Below, one piece after another: positions 22,634-34,275 of a stretch of DNA of 64,000 nucleotides (position 1 is its first letter; each line of letters opens with the position of its first letter). The stretch is from Excoecaria cochinchinensis (taxonomy: Eukaryota; Streptophyta; Magnoliopsida; Malpighiales; Euphorbiaceae). The notes beneath the pieces were generated by a model, which was given only the letters and a program-made list of their open reading frames with translations, was not told where the DNA came from and did not search any database. Position numbers and translations under genes: made by a program. The stretch lies in contig CANTUQ010000004.1 in the NCBI GenBank assembly GCA_947683425.1, positions 32,813,001 to 32,877,000 of the forward strand, read 5' to 3'.

Positions 22634-25155
22634 TGTAACATCCCAAAATGGACCCTAGTAGAAATTATAAGGTTATTACATTGGAAAAAGGGCATAATTG
22701 TAATTGTATAAGTCAAAATTGGATTTAATGAGGACTAAATTGAAAAGGAATTTAAGTTTTAAAGTGAAAGAATTTGTTTAGTGAGTATTTGGTATTTTGC
22801 TAAGGACCAAAGAGAGAAAAGACAAGGACTTGATAAGTTTGACCTATTGGACTTTGACACCTAAGCTTGGGTTGTTGGGAGCAATAAATAGAGAAAAGAA
22901 AGAAAGGAAGAGAGAGGGAAGCAGAAAACTTCCTGTATAAGCCTCTCTTCCTTCCTCTCTTTCTTCTGCTTTTGCTTCATTTTTATGGCTTCCTTCTTCT
23001 CCTTCGTTGGGTGGATTTTTGTAAGAGCTTTTGGTTAAGATTTAAGAGGTTAAGTGGTTGTTGCAAGTTGAATAAGAGTTGGATATGGTTTCTTATTCTT
23101 CTACCTTTGGGTTACGATTATGGATTTTATGGATTAAGAGTATATTTGTTTGGTTTACTTGCAAGAATCTGGTGATAAGAGGAAGAACAAGGGCGGTTGG
23201 GTCTTGAAGAAGAGTGGATTAGAGCTGCAATTTTGAGGTTTGGGTGTTTGCATGTTGTAGTTGTATTGTGTCAATTATTTGAAAATTCTGGAAATCTATG
23301 ATGTTAAATATGTTTGAATTCATGTTTGAGTTAAGTTTTGAATACATGTTTAGCATATTAGAAGTAATTTTGATATATGATGATTTAAAAGAGGATTGGT
23401 ATCAGTTAGAACAATTTCTGGGTTTGATGTTTTTATTGTGCATTTTTGCTAATTTTTAATTGTTTCTAACTAGTGTTATTTTGTTGTTCATATGATTATT
23501 AACATGTTTTAAATGCATATGTTAAGTGATTTGAGGATCTATGCATGTCAGATTGATGTTGGATTGTGATGAACATGAGTTAAGTTTGTTTTGGCATTTC
23601 CAAGTTTGGGAAATTCGCCTCTGTGGAGAGCGCGACTCGGTCGCAGGTGCGATAGAGAGCTCGGGTTGCAGACTATTGGCGTGGGCTCGGACTTTGATCT
23701 CTGTCGAGCTTCTACCGAACACGTTTTGCTGCGAGCACGACAGAGAGCGCGGTATCGGGCATCAGTCGAGCTCCTGCCGAACGTACCCTGTCGCGAGCAA
23801 GACTTTAGTCGCGAGCGAGATAGGGAGCTCGAGAGCCGAGCAGTTGGTAGGCTGTCCTCTGTCGCGAGCGCAACTAGTGGAGCTTTGGCATCTATCACGG
23901 GCGCGACCCTTGCCGCGAGTGCGATAGACCCCTATGTTATGCTAATCGGTTGTGATCCTTTGTATGGTTTCTTACTTATAGAACCTATATTATTATACCT
24001 TGTAATATTTGTTCTTTATGTTATAAATGAATATATGAATCACGTGTTTGTCCCTTTGGATAGTTTTATACAAAGTGAGCTATTGTGACTTAGCCTATAT
24101 GCGTTTACCAAAGAAGTGTATATATGTCATTAGTAAAAGAGTTGTTTTAAGCCTAAATGGTCATAGTGGTGGATAGATAAGCATGCTTATTATGGGTTAA
24201 AGTGTGAGTAAAACTGCTACATAATGGCCCCATTTGGGTCTTATAAGTCGGCTCCGTTTGGGTCTACATGATTTGAGACTTCGGTCTCCCCTTCTACCTT
24301 CGAGTATACAAGTATATACGTTTTAAGACTCATGTCTCTACATGCTTCTGATACTGTGTCCTATCAGTATCGATAGTAACCGTATCCACTATTAGTGTGA
24401 ACTCAGGCTATTATATGATTACATTGTTATCGATATGCTATTATGTTATAGGTATATGTAATGAGTAAATGTCCAAATGTACTGAGTGATTGTACTGAAT
24501 AAGCATTGACATTTGTTTATTATATGTTTATATGTATGTGTCTGATTGGGAATTGTACAAGTATTAGTACTTGTTTAAAATTAATAATATGGAGTGTTTA
24601 CTAATATGCATAGCTATATGAGTTGCAGCATGTATATTTCATGTACTTGTCATTAGCATGTCTTTTATATAATGTTAAGAATATTATAATATTTTGAACA
24701 TGCATTGTTGTTTATTCTTTTATATCTGTGACTTCACGAGAAGTCTTTTGCTTTTGTTCCTCCCTACCAAGCGTTATTGCCTAGCATGGGTGTTTATTCG
24801 TGTAGGTGGCAGGTTCGTGTACGGAGTTGGGCATCTGCAGGTCGGCCACTAGGAGTTTCCTTTTTGCCTTTTTGCTATTAGATTTTGTATAGTCCTAGAT
24901 ATGTATATGCATATATGTAAGGATACATTGTGATTATGTAATTTGAAAATTTTGTATATGAACAATTCGATATATGTATAAGTAAAAGGATATAAATGAT
25001 TACTTTGTATTATTGATGGTCATTTATATCAGATGGTTAATTTCATCGATTATTTTTTTTTATGTATATTGTTTCCGCTACAGTTATATGTATGTATGTA
25101 TGTATTTGTGTGCATGGCACCCTAGTATCCTCCCAGTGGGTTTTGTGGTGTTACA
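22634..25155 (+). mobile_element. solo LTR S2 (2522 bp) inside the CACTA transposase
   Basis: TGTAACATCCC … GTGGTGTTACA, duplication TGTTG (22629-22633 and 25156-25160). TATA-like AATAAATA near 22883, pyrimidine-rich leader, a CpG palindrome array (23618-23935) and the conserved hairpin CCAAGCGTTATTGCCTAGC (24767-24785). Open frames on both strands across 23541-24088 come from the CpG array, not a gene. Confidence 0.87.
23618..23935. repeat. CpG hairpin array in solo LTR S2
   Basis: Repeated CTGTCGCGAGC / GCGCGAGTGCGATAG-type words, for example around 23722-23752, 23798-23836 and 23866-23930, interleaved with GAGCTC. GC content far above the flanks. Confidence 0.8.
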
Positions 25156-25160
25156 TGTTG

Positions 25161-25850
25161 AAACAAGGCCACAGCCACCAATTAGAGCTGGGTAAGAAAT
25201 TCTATAAGAAATAGATCAGTGGGGTCTAGTCAAAGTAACTGAGCTTAATGCAGACGAGATTAATGGGATCATATGTTAGTCTTGTGGTTGGAGTAAATGA
25301 AGCATATTTTGGGATTTGCCTTATTGGAAAACAAACACGATTTGACACAATCTTGATGTCATTCATATTGAAAAATATGTGTTCGACAATGTGATTAACA
25401 CAGTTTTAAATGTTAAAGGTAAAATCAAAGACAATGCAAAAGCACGTTCAGATTTAGAGAAATATTGTTGCCGTCCAGAGTTGGCAATGGATCCAATTAG
25501 TGGCAAATATCCAAAAGCATGTTACACATTGGATAAGGAATCAAAAAAAGAATTGTTTGGGTGGTTGAAAGAACTTAAGTTTCTAGATGGATATGTTTCA
25601 AACTTGGGTCATTGTGTTGACATGATAAAGCTCAAATTATTTGGCATGAAAAGACATGATTGCCATATATTTATGCAACGATTGATTCTTGTTGCCTTCC
25701 ATGAGTTACTTCTTGGAAATGTGTGGCAAGTCCTTATAGAGCTAAACTTATTTTTTAAGGATTTGACATCCACTATTCTCCATGTCGAAGACATCGAGGC
25801 ATTGGAATCAAACATCCCACAAATCATTTGCAATCTCAAAAAGATATTTC
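25161..25850 (+). pseudogene. CACTA transposase, middle fragment
   Basis: The first 200 bases are frameshifted scraps; from 25379 a clean frame reads FDNVINTVLNVKGKIKDNAK, DGYVSNLGHCVDMIKLKLFG and HDCHIFMQRLILVAFHELL, the tnp2 / DUF4218 junction of CACTA proteins. It is cut at KKIFL by solo LTR S3. Confidence 0.85.
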
Positions 25851-28406
25851 TGTAACACTCCCTACCCATACGTAGGCGAACCCATCCGGATCGGAGTGAG
25901 ATGCCGTAGGAGCAGGGGTGTCACACCAAACAGATCAATACAAAGCATACATTCATACATCACAAACATATGAAAATACAGCGAAAATTAAAACTTTAGA
26001 GAAACATCATCATGATCATGCATTAATATAACAACATTCATTACAATAATGTTCTGATCAAATGCTATTACAAAATAATTACATATCCAAAATATATAGA
26101 GCAGAAGCTTTACAAAAATATTGATACAATGAGAGTTCTATTACAAAAAGAATCATCATAAAATACTACAAAAATAAGTCCTAACACTAATCCCTCGATG
26201 TTGGCTTGACTGGCGATGACTCTCCCAAAATAAAAATGCCTTCCGCACCTGTGCGGGTAAAACACCGTGCTAAGCGGTAACGCTTAGTGGGTAAACACAC
26301 AAAAGAAGAGTGGACGACCATTCATAATGGTCGTCAAAGTATAACACATACGATATGACATATGCGGATAATCATGTCAGATATATAATCATACTTGCAT
26401 AATAAAGGCATACATTCAGAAGCTCATATCCACATTCCATATACATATGAACTGATTTCTCATACTTATCATTATGCGCATTCGAAAATTATATCCTTGT
26501 AATCATATCGAAGCAAACCAAAGCAAACAAAACATCTGCAGACTCACAGTAGTGGATAACGAGTATACAGACAATACCTTATGGGTACGAATCAAATACA
26601 GATAGTACCTTACGGGTACGAATCGAAAACCATTTATTTTATCACATTCAAAACAATTTTTCGGAGGGACCTTAAACAAGATCCAAAATTCATAAGGGTT
26701 CACGATGAACCAGACGGGGACCTGATCGAGGTCCAAATGGAACTGAGGGCTGCACCTAAAAGACTCTATTAGGCATGTCTAACTATCCACTAGACTGACT
26801 CTTGCAGGTCATGTAATACAATTCAGGTTCCAAATCATAGCTTATCATTTATCATGAAGGATTCATAATATTGCACATATAAACAAGCATATTATATAGC
26901 ATACAAAGGCAAAAATTCATGAAGAAACCATTTGAAATTCATTTTAGAAGAGAAGGCAAAATCGGAAAAACAGGGCATGAAGAGGGTCACTGTCGCGCTC
27001 GCGACAGAGGCGAACTTGCCCCAGGTCGCGATCACGGTAATTTTCGCGATCTCGCGGAGGATCAAATACAACTCACTGTCATGCTCGCGATAGGCATCGC
27101 ACTCGCGACAGTGAGTTGCCAGCTCGATCCGTCGCGCTCGCGACAGAGGATCGCCCAAAACAACTTGGCAATCGAGCGCTCTGTCGTGCTCGCGATAGAG
27201 GCTCTACTGCTTTGCTCAGCAGGGAGCTCGGACACGTTCGAGAGTTGCTTTCACCGGGCTCTGTCACGAGGTCGCAACAATGTCACGCTCGTGACAGAGT
27301 CGTGATTTCTAGCTCTAACACGGGAAATTTGCAGAAAATTCACCTCCACAACACCCAAACCTCAAATCTCAACCCAAATATCAACTTACCTCATCTCCAA
27401 CGACCCACACATCATTAGCAACATAAAACACAATATTTATACCAAGAATTCCAATTAAATCATGCCAATAATAACATCAATTTACACAATTTAAATCTCA
27501 GTACTATTCACTCATCATCTCAATCAAATGCACATTTGGGTTCAATAACTCGCATTCAAGGCTTCATGAATCATATAAATCAAAACCCATAACATATAAA
27601 CCATTATAAATATCAAGAACACCAAATTTTTCCAGAAATTCAAACAAACATGCAAAACCTATAAAATGCATCAAACACAATAACTCCCAAACCTGAACTC
27701 CTATGCTCCAAATCACTTGGTGCCACTTCCCGATGCCTTCTCCTTCCCTTTGGGATCACGAGGAGGCTCAACTAATAACCAAACCCAACAATGCAACAAA
27801 CATCAAACTCTAAGTTAAACCCTAACCCAAAAACGTGGAAAAGATAAAGATGAAGAAGAAAGAAGAAGAATAAGAACAAAATGCAGTAACACTTACCAAT
27901 AAACCTCTTAGAATTATCAAGATCCACCAAAAATCCAACCCAAAAGGAGTGATCTAAGGTGAGGAAGAGGAAGAGGAAGTAGAAGGGAAAGCAAAAGAGA
28001 AGAGAGGGGAGAACGGGAATGAGAGAGCAGATTTTTGCTCTTCTCTTTCTCTTTCCTCAATAATACACCTTCCCCTTCCACATGGCACACTACTATTGGT
28101 GGGACTTAATAACTCACACCCTACAAGCCCACATCAAACACATACAAGACTCTCCTAACTTAGGCACACCCTACTAATGTGTGAGCAAAACACACAAACA
28201 CAACCCACTCACATCCTACAAACATGTGAGCAACACACCCAAATGCAACCCAACTAATTCACACCCTAATACCGTACATGCACCCACATACTAGCAAAAC
28301 CCCAAACATGCATTTTACTAAAAATACTCCCATCACAAGCCAAAACACACACAATGCACATGCATAAACATGGCTAGAACTTCTAGGGGGCAAATGGGGT
28401 GTGGCA
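25851..28406 (-). mobile_element. solo LTR S3 (2556 bp) inside the CACTA transposase
   Basis: Starts TGTAACACTCCC and ends GGTGTGGCA (a TTACA end mutated to GGCA), duplication ATTTC (25846-25850 and 28407-28411). Minus orientation from the conserved hairpin CTAAGCGGTAACGCTTAG at 26269-26286. Contains a CpG hairpin array at 26989-27303. Confidence 0.87.
26989..27303. repeat. CpG hairpin array in solo LTR S3
   Basis: At least six copies of CTGTCGCGCTCGCGACAG-like words (for example 26992, about 27078-27115, 27129, 27180, 27260-27299), some perfect 18-nt palindromes, others paired in opposite halves 15-20 nt apart. Confidence 0.85.
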
Positions 28407-28411
28407 ATTTC

Positions 28412-28949
28412 CTCCATCTTTCTTTGACTCAATGGAGCATATAATGATACACTTACCATATGAAGCAAGGGTTGCTGGCCTTGTACAATATCGATGGAAG
28501 TATCCGTTTGAGAGACAAATATTAATAAATCTGAACATTATGCTAGTAAATATTTATGTACAAAGTCATGTTTAAATTAATTATCTATATCCGCCATATG
28601 CAGGTTCCTTCGAACTCTAAAAAAAAGATTGGTAACAAATCAACAGTAGAGGCATCTATTTGCAAAGCACACTTACTCTTAGAATCATCAAATTTTTTCT
28701 TGCGTTACTTTGAACCTCATGTCAGTACTAGACACTGATGTTCTCCTCATAATGATGATGGAGATTGTGGGGAAACATAAGTGAAAATTTAACAATTTTC
28801 ACTTTTCCAGGCCGAACATGCTCAGAACTTCGTGATAAAGCATTAACATCAGAAGAGTATGAGGCAGCTCATACTTATATTCTACTAAATTGCAAGGAGG
28901 TTTCTCCATTCTTGAGGTATAGAATAATTATATATTTGATTCTGTTGTG
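28412..28949 (+). pseudogene. CACTA transposase, DUF4218-like fragment
   Basis: After S3 the reading resumes with FFDSMEHIMIHLPYEARVAG and VQYRWKYPFER, directly continuing the block cut at 25850. Later parts are KIGNKSTVEASICKAHLL and FPGRTCSELRDKALTSEEYE in other frames, with stops at 28560, 28735 and elsewhere. 28500-28600 may be an intron or insertion. Confidence 0.8.
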
Positions 28950-28999
28950 AGATATACAAGGATTTTTCAAAATGATTAATTCCTTTTTAATTCATTGCA

Positions 29000-29944
29000 T
29001 TGTAATGAAGTATTATTGCGAGAACTTACGTGAGAAGCATCCTAATCTTACACCAAGTCAAATTGATGCAAATATTGACAACTACTTTGCAGATGGTTCG
29101 AATTATATGCAAGGCCATCACAATTTGCATGTATAATACACAAATATCATTTAAGATGGTATTGATGATAACTTCGGTATGTTTTATTTCAAATTAGGTC
29201 CGTTGCAATGGAATTGACAATGAATACCTCTGTAGTTTGTCACAAAAATTACAAAGAGTGAAGTGCTACTTGATCTACTTTGTCAATGGATACAAATTTC
29301 ACACTAAAAGTCATGGTTTTGGGAGATGTTCAATGAACAGTGGAGTTTGTGTAAAAGGGTCCAACTCAGGTGATAATGTTGGTGATTACTATGGATGGAT
29401 TGAAGAGATCATAGAGATAGAGTACCCATCATTACCAATAAATCGGATAGTATTATTCAAGTGTCATTGCTTTGATCCCACTTTAGACATTGGTGTTAAG
29501 GTTCACAACCAATATAGAATTGTTGATGTAAATCAGCATCGTCGGTTCAACAAATATAAACCATTTATCCTAGCAATGCAAGCAACTGAAGTGCATTATG
29601 CAAGATATCCTGCTTTGAGATTAGATAGAGCTAACTGGTTAGCTGTGTTTTCGGTTAAACCAAGAGACTTCATTGTGACATCAGATGTTAGAGATGACAT
29701 TGCTATTATATATTCTAATACATTCCAAGTTGATGAAATTACTGTGCATGAGATAACTATGGATGCTGATAATGAAGATTATATAGACTTGCGTGACCCT
29801 TCGGGAGTGGTCATTGAAATTAATAACATAGATGAAGTTATTCAAGAACTTGAAGTGGACGAGGAAGAAGAAAAAGAATTTACAGATTATGATAGCAATG
29901 AGGACAACGAAGAGGAATTTCAAAATTCATCAGATAATGACTAA
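29000..29944 (+). pseudogene. CACTA transposase C-terminal part, DUF4216-like
   Basis: The clean 235-codon frame (29237-29944) contains VNGYKFHTKSHG, NSGVCVKGSNSGDN, DYYGWIEEIIEIEYPSLPIN, RIVLFKCHCFDP and PFILAMQATEVHYARYP, the DUF4216 pattern, then a long acidic tail (EVDEEEEKEFTDYDSNEDNE). 29000-29236 holds frameshifted upstream residues (YYCENLREKHPNLTPSQID). No splice sites were verified. Confidence 0.8.
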
Positions 29945-30337
29945 TTGATGAAGTGTAATTTTTAGAGAATCATGTAGTAACTTGTTAAACTTTTTTGTTA
30001 TATTTAATATTTGGAAAAAAAGATTGATGATATATATAATGCACTTATGAAATTATAAGTTATATATGTTAAACACATACATAAAAGTAGAAATTGAGAA
30101 ATATAATTTTGTTAGTTATGTTATCACCATATGTCACTTGGCTTTCAATGTTTATGCAACATACCAATTTTCTTTTGATATCTTCGTTTTATCAAGAGAA
30201 ACACATATCACATATTATATGAAAACAAACATGTCATTCTTCATTAATCAAACCTCTAGTTGGCAAAAATTTCTATGCACACGGCTCAACTTTTTAAATG
30301 ATGTTTTGCACATCTAAAATTGGGATAAAAAAATCTA
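29945..30337. other. sequence after the CACTA coding region
   Basis: AT-rich; probably the transposon's 3' untranslated or subterminal region. No repeats or TAGTG terminus identified. Confidence 0.35.
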
Positions 30338-30915
30338 TTTTGCACTTAAATTTGGAGTTAATTTCATCCACAATTATTGAATTGTTCAATTTTTAGTGAA
30401 AAAAAAAATACTTAGACAAATGTTTCAAAAAAGTCACTTCGGCTGCATTTCAAGAGGAACCCTATCAGAAATTCTTGTTGATATGTCACATCACTCATAT
30501 CATCCAAGTGTGTGACACATAGCCACCACATCAACTTGCCACCTGAGATGACTGCCATGTCAGCCGCTACTTTACGATCAATGATGAGATGCTACATGTA
30601 AAAATATGTTAAAAATAAAAAAATTCATAAAATTTTTCACATGGTATCTTCTTATTGGTTGTGATGTTGCAGTTGACATGACATCCATATCATGTGCCAC
30701 GCTAATGTGGCAGTTGACTTGACATCCATACTAAATGTCAGGCTAATATGGCGGCCAATAAGAATTTTTAGTAGAATTCCTCTTGAAATCTGGCCAAATA
30801 GACTTTTTTCTCTAATTTTATGTATTTTTCCGTTAAAAAATTTTATTTGTGATTTTTGGGTTAAAAGTAGAATAATCCATTGTATAAGGGTGGAATTAAT
30901 CTACATCTAAATTTT
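30338..30915. mobile_element. MITE-like element with long imperfect terminal inverted repeats
   Basis: The left side (AAATTTGGAGTTAATTTCATCC … TTTCAAGAGGAA) is inverted at the right (TTCCTCTTGAAATC … GGTGGAATTAATCTACATC). Arms are about 130-150 bp and imperfect. The centre has repeated GACATCCATA/GCCACG words. No ORF. Mutator-like or other MITE; no target duplication resolved, so ends are approximate. Confidence 0.6.
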
Positions 30916-31484
30916 GTGATATGCACATATTATCTCATAATGTTAATAAAAGCATACACATTACCTTCAATTTTTTTTTTGTGCATTTGTAATTTTTATT
31001 ACATTTAAAAAAGTAATAAATATGCTATTGACAAAGTCCCGTGAATTTAAAAAAAAAAAATTCAAGCCAAAAACCAAAATAACCCACAAAAAAAGCCCAA
31101 TTACAGCACCACCCAAGAACCAAAATTGCAACACATGGAGAGAATGCAGATGTAGAACTCGTTAGCAGCCTTCCTTGCTTCTCTTTCTCTTCAGATTTCT
31201 TTATTCTCTTCAATAATTCCCAAATAACCTTCTTAGTTTGTTCAGGCATTTTGACATGTCATCCTCAATGATTTAAAATAATCACAATATAATAAGTGAG
31301 GTGTTTAATAAGTTTGTAAAAAAGTTTAAGTATTTAAATGAAATTTGATGTATTAAGAAAAAAAAAATTGAAAATGAGGTTTCATTTGTCTAATCACTCA
31401 CCCCTAGAAATGTCAACCACCAACATTCCTTCCAGTTACTTCTTTCAAATGCGCAGTCAGAGACTGAAATGGCTTCTTCTCTAA
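30916..31484. other. upstream region of the bHLH gene
   Basis: AT-rich, no gene. The last 150 bases before the TATA box are the likely proximal promoter. Confidence 0.5.
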
Positions 31485-31494
31485 CTATAAATAC
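31485..31494 (+). promoter_or_regulatory. TATA box of the bHLH gene
   Basis: CTATAAATAC, about 165 bases before the ATG. A transcription start near 31515-31525 would give a 5' leader of about 130 bases, without an upstream ATG close to the coding start. Confidence 0.65.
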
Positions 31495-31651
31495 CCTTTA
31501 GATGCAGCGAACCGTTTTCTATCATTTTATGCAAACCATCGAAACACAACAATTCAACCCAAGAATCTTAGTATAACAACCTCTGAAAAACACCTATAAA
31601 TCAAGTAGCAGCAGCTGGACCAGATTTATCTAATTCTTCGTCTCTTTAGCC

Positions 31652-33484
31652 ATGACGGATGAGTATAACACAGGCAGTAACAACTGGTGGGATTCATCAA
31701 GAAACCGGTTTGATACTACTGGTTCGTCATCATCATCATCTTCTTCGTCTTCTGCTTCTGCTTCTTCTTCTTCTTCTTCTTCTTCTGGTCTTAATGGTTT
31801 AGGCAGCTTTTCTTGGCCATCGGAAATGGTGGATGTCAAAGTAGGAAGATCTTCTCTAGAGTCAGCAGATACTTGTGTAGGTTTTCATGATCATAAGCTT
31901 CAGCAACCTCAATCTGGTAGTGAATTGCATATGATGAATTTAGGCCTTTCTTCTCAGGCAATGGATTGGAACCAAGCCTTGTTGTAAGTCATCACCATCA
32001 AATAAACCTTATTTTTTTTATTTATTAAAAAAATACATGTTGATGGATTTGTGTTATTGCAGCCGTGCAGAGAAGCAGGAAAGCAGTTTTCGTTCGCTGC
32101 TGCAAGAGAACTTGAGTTCAAGCACAAGTTATCATCAGCAGCAGCAAGAAAGAATGTTTAATGATTTCTCTGTGAATGATAACTTTAACAAGCAAATAAA
32201 TCCGAGGAGCTTTTCTTTAGATCAACACCAGTTTAGTCCTCATAGTAGCTCAACTGATGATAGTAGTATAACAAGTCAAGGATTGCAATCCATATACGGA
32301 AGCGCTTCAACTATGTTCCAAGGATTATTGGGATCTGACAATCAGCCACAACAACAGCAGTCTTCACTCGAGAATCGATCCATGAATAATTACTCGTATG
32401 GGGCTAATTATGGTATTAATAGTAATGAATTAGTTGGTTCTTGGACGAAAGTGCCTCAGTTTTTAAGAAACTCACCTCCTAAACACACTCCACATAGCCA
32501 ATTGCATTTCTCCAATAACACTCCTTTTTGGAATGCATCTGGTAGCTGTATGAATGAGGTTCGTCCCAGTTTTTTCCCTTCGCAATCGCAGTTTCTTGTA
32601 CCAAGTTTCGACCAAAAACCAAAGGTAAATATGTAAATGTAATCACATATGATTTTTTTTTTTTTTTTTTTACACAGGAACTCGAAGTCAAGACTTTCCA
32701 GTACATTAGAACCTATCTACTCTCATCATATATGATTATTATGTATAAAATTAGTAAAATATATTGAAATTCCAATCTTTTGGTTCACTTATGCAGAATA
32801 TATCTGAAGTGCGGGATTCTAGTACAGTAGTGAAAAAAGTTGGAAGTGAACTACCAACAAAAAGGCCTAGAAGTGAAACAATATCACCAGTCCCAGCCAT
32901 TAAGGTAAAATCAAACCTTTTACATGCCTATATAACTCTTTTATCCGTTTTAATTGCCTATAAAACACCAATTCATGTCTTAACAAGAGTTAATCCGGAT
33001 GCACCATGCCCTATGCACCATTCAACTAGATGACCAAAACATATTGATGTTCGTTATATGATTGAATGGTGGGTAGTGTATGAAGTACTGAATTGTCTTC
33101 CTGGCTTAGTTTCTTTCTTTACAACATCTAGCTATAGTAATTGATGTCTTGTTTTACAACATCTATATGATAACCAATGAGGATTTTTTTTCTTGAAACA
33201 TTTTGATATATTTCTCGAAGGTGAGAAAAGAGAAGATGGGGGACAGAATCACTGCGCTACAACAATTGGTTGCCCCTTTCGGAAAGGTAAAATATTTCTT
33301 GATTATTTGCTTTATTATGCGACACAGTGATGGGTAATTTTACATTTGGAAAACAAATGATCATTGAATTTTTTTTTTTAATTATGATGCCATATTGTGT
33401 CAGACTGATACAGCCTCAGTGCTAACTGAAGCTATTGACTGCATCAAATTCCTTCATGGACAAATAACAGTAAGTCCACGCTCC

Positions 33485-33523
<39 letters not shown>

Positions 33524-34275
33524 TTAGTTTTATTTTGGGTGACTTAAATTATACCATAATAATCAATCAATTATAAAAGAAATTCTCTCTCATAAAATAT
33601 TTTAATTTTTAAAATATTACACTTAACGTTATTTTAGCTAAAAGTACGAAATGCTTATGTGATAAATTATATCAATTTGAAATATTTTCAAAATATCATG
33701 TGTAATATCTAATTATGTCACGCTAATATTTTAAATTAGGATGACTTATTATATAACACTCTGATATTAAATTTATAATATTTCAACTAAAATGGTTTTA
33801 GTTGCAATATTTTATGAACTAATTATTATTTAGGTTAAGCTAAGTGATATAGATAAAATTAATTCTATTATTCATTCTTTGTATCTTGAAAATTTTAATA
33901 AGCTTAGCTAATCAATCCCAATAGTATAAACAATGCATTCATTTTCCTACTCTATATGTGCACAATTCTTCTAGGTCCTAAGTACCCCATACATGGAAAG
34001 TGGAACTGCCATGAACCACCAGCAGGTAAAATATTCATATTCTTCATTGCATATGAATGAATTATAAATAGGAAAGGATGAAACTTATTTAATTAATGAA
34101 GTAGGATTGTCGTGTGAACATGCAGAGTTGTACAGACAAATCTAAGGACGGAGAAGCACAAAAACAAGATCTGAGGAGCAGAGGGTTATGTCTGGTGCCG
34201 ATTTCAAGTACTTTTCCGGTGACGCATGAGACAGTTGATTTTTGGACCCCTACATTTGGAGGAACATACAGATGA
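31652..34275 (+). CDS. bHLH123: bHLH transcription factor, bHLH112/bHLH123 subfamily, 7 coding exons
   Basis: Exons 31652-31983, 32063-32624, 32797-32904, 33221-33286, 33404-33469, 33975-34025, 34126-34275; all introns GT..AG; total 1335 nt, 444 aa. Conserved blocks of the subfamily appear in order: N-terminal NNWWDSSRNRF, a Ser run (residues 25-45), GLGSFSWPSEMVDVK, LGLSSQAMDWNQAL, ESSFRSLLQENLSS, a Gln/Ser-rich middle, PTKRPRSE, the bHLH (about residues 330-382: VRKEKMGDRITALQQLVAPF, GKTDTASVLTEAIDCIKFLH), and the C terminus GLCLVPISSTFPVTHETVDF. The basic region lacks the His-Glu-Arg triad used for E-box contact, as in this subfamily. Nuclear dimerising DNA-binding regulator, linked in Arabidopsis relatives to root and stress responses (recalled). 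It looks intact and is the only clear host gene. bHLH123 versus bHLH112 orthology is not settled. Confidence 0.93.
33489..33521 (+). repeat. (AT)n microsatellite in intron 5
   Basis: About 16 AT units just after the splice donor of the longest intron (33470-33974). Likely length-polymorphic. Confidence 0.9.

Larger units (their letters stand above)
21883..29944 (+). mobile_element. decayed CACTA (En/Spm) DNA transposon, interrupted twice
   Basis: Carries a tnp2-type transposase pseudogene followed by DUF4218- and DUF4216-like parts in the normal order. Two solo LTRs (22634-25155, 25851-28406) sit inside the coding region, each with a duplication, and removal rejoins the reading order. Terminal CACTA repeats were not found, so the boundaries given are only the extent of recognisable coding sequence and the S1 duplication. 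Confidence 0.8.

Noticed and set aside
23541..24088. Overlapping open frames on both strands of up to 165 codons
   Set aside because: They coincide with the CpG hairpin array, which lacks stop codons on both strands; no homology or codon signal, and they lie in a solo LTR.
26892..27418. ORFs on both strands in solo LTR S3
   Set aside because: Same reason: stop-poor CpG hairpin array.
18848..30412. CACTAAAA-like words at 18848 and (reverse) 30405 as possible CACTA termini
   Set aside because: Match is short and weak, and the right one lies within the MITE-like inverted repeat; no 3-bp duplication seen.
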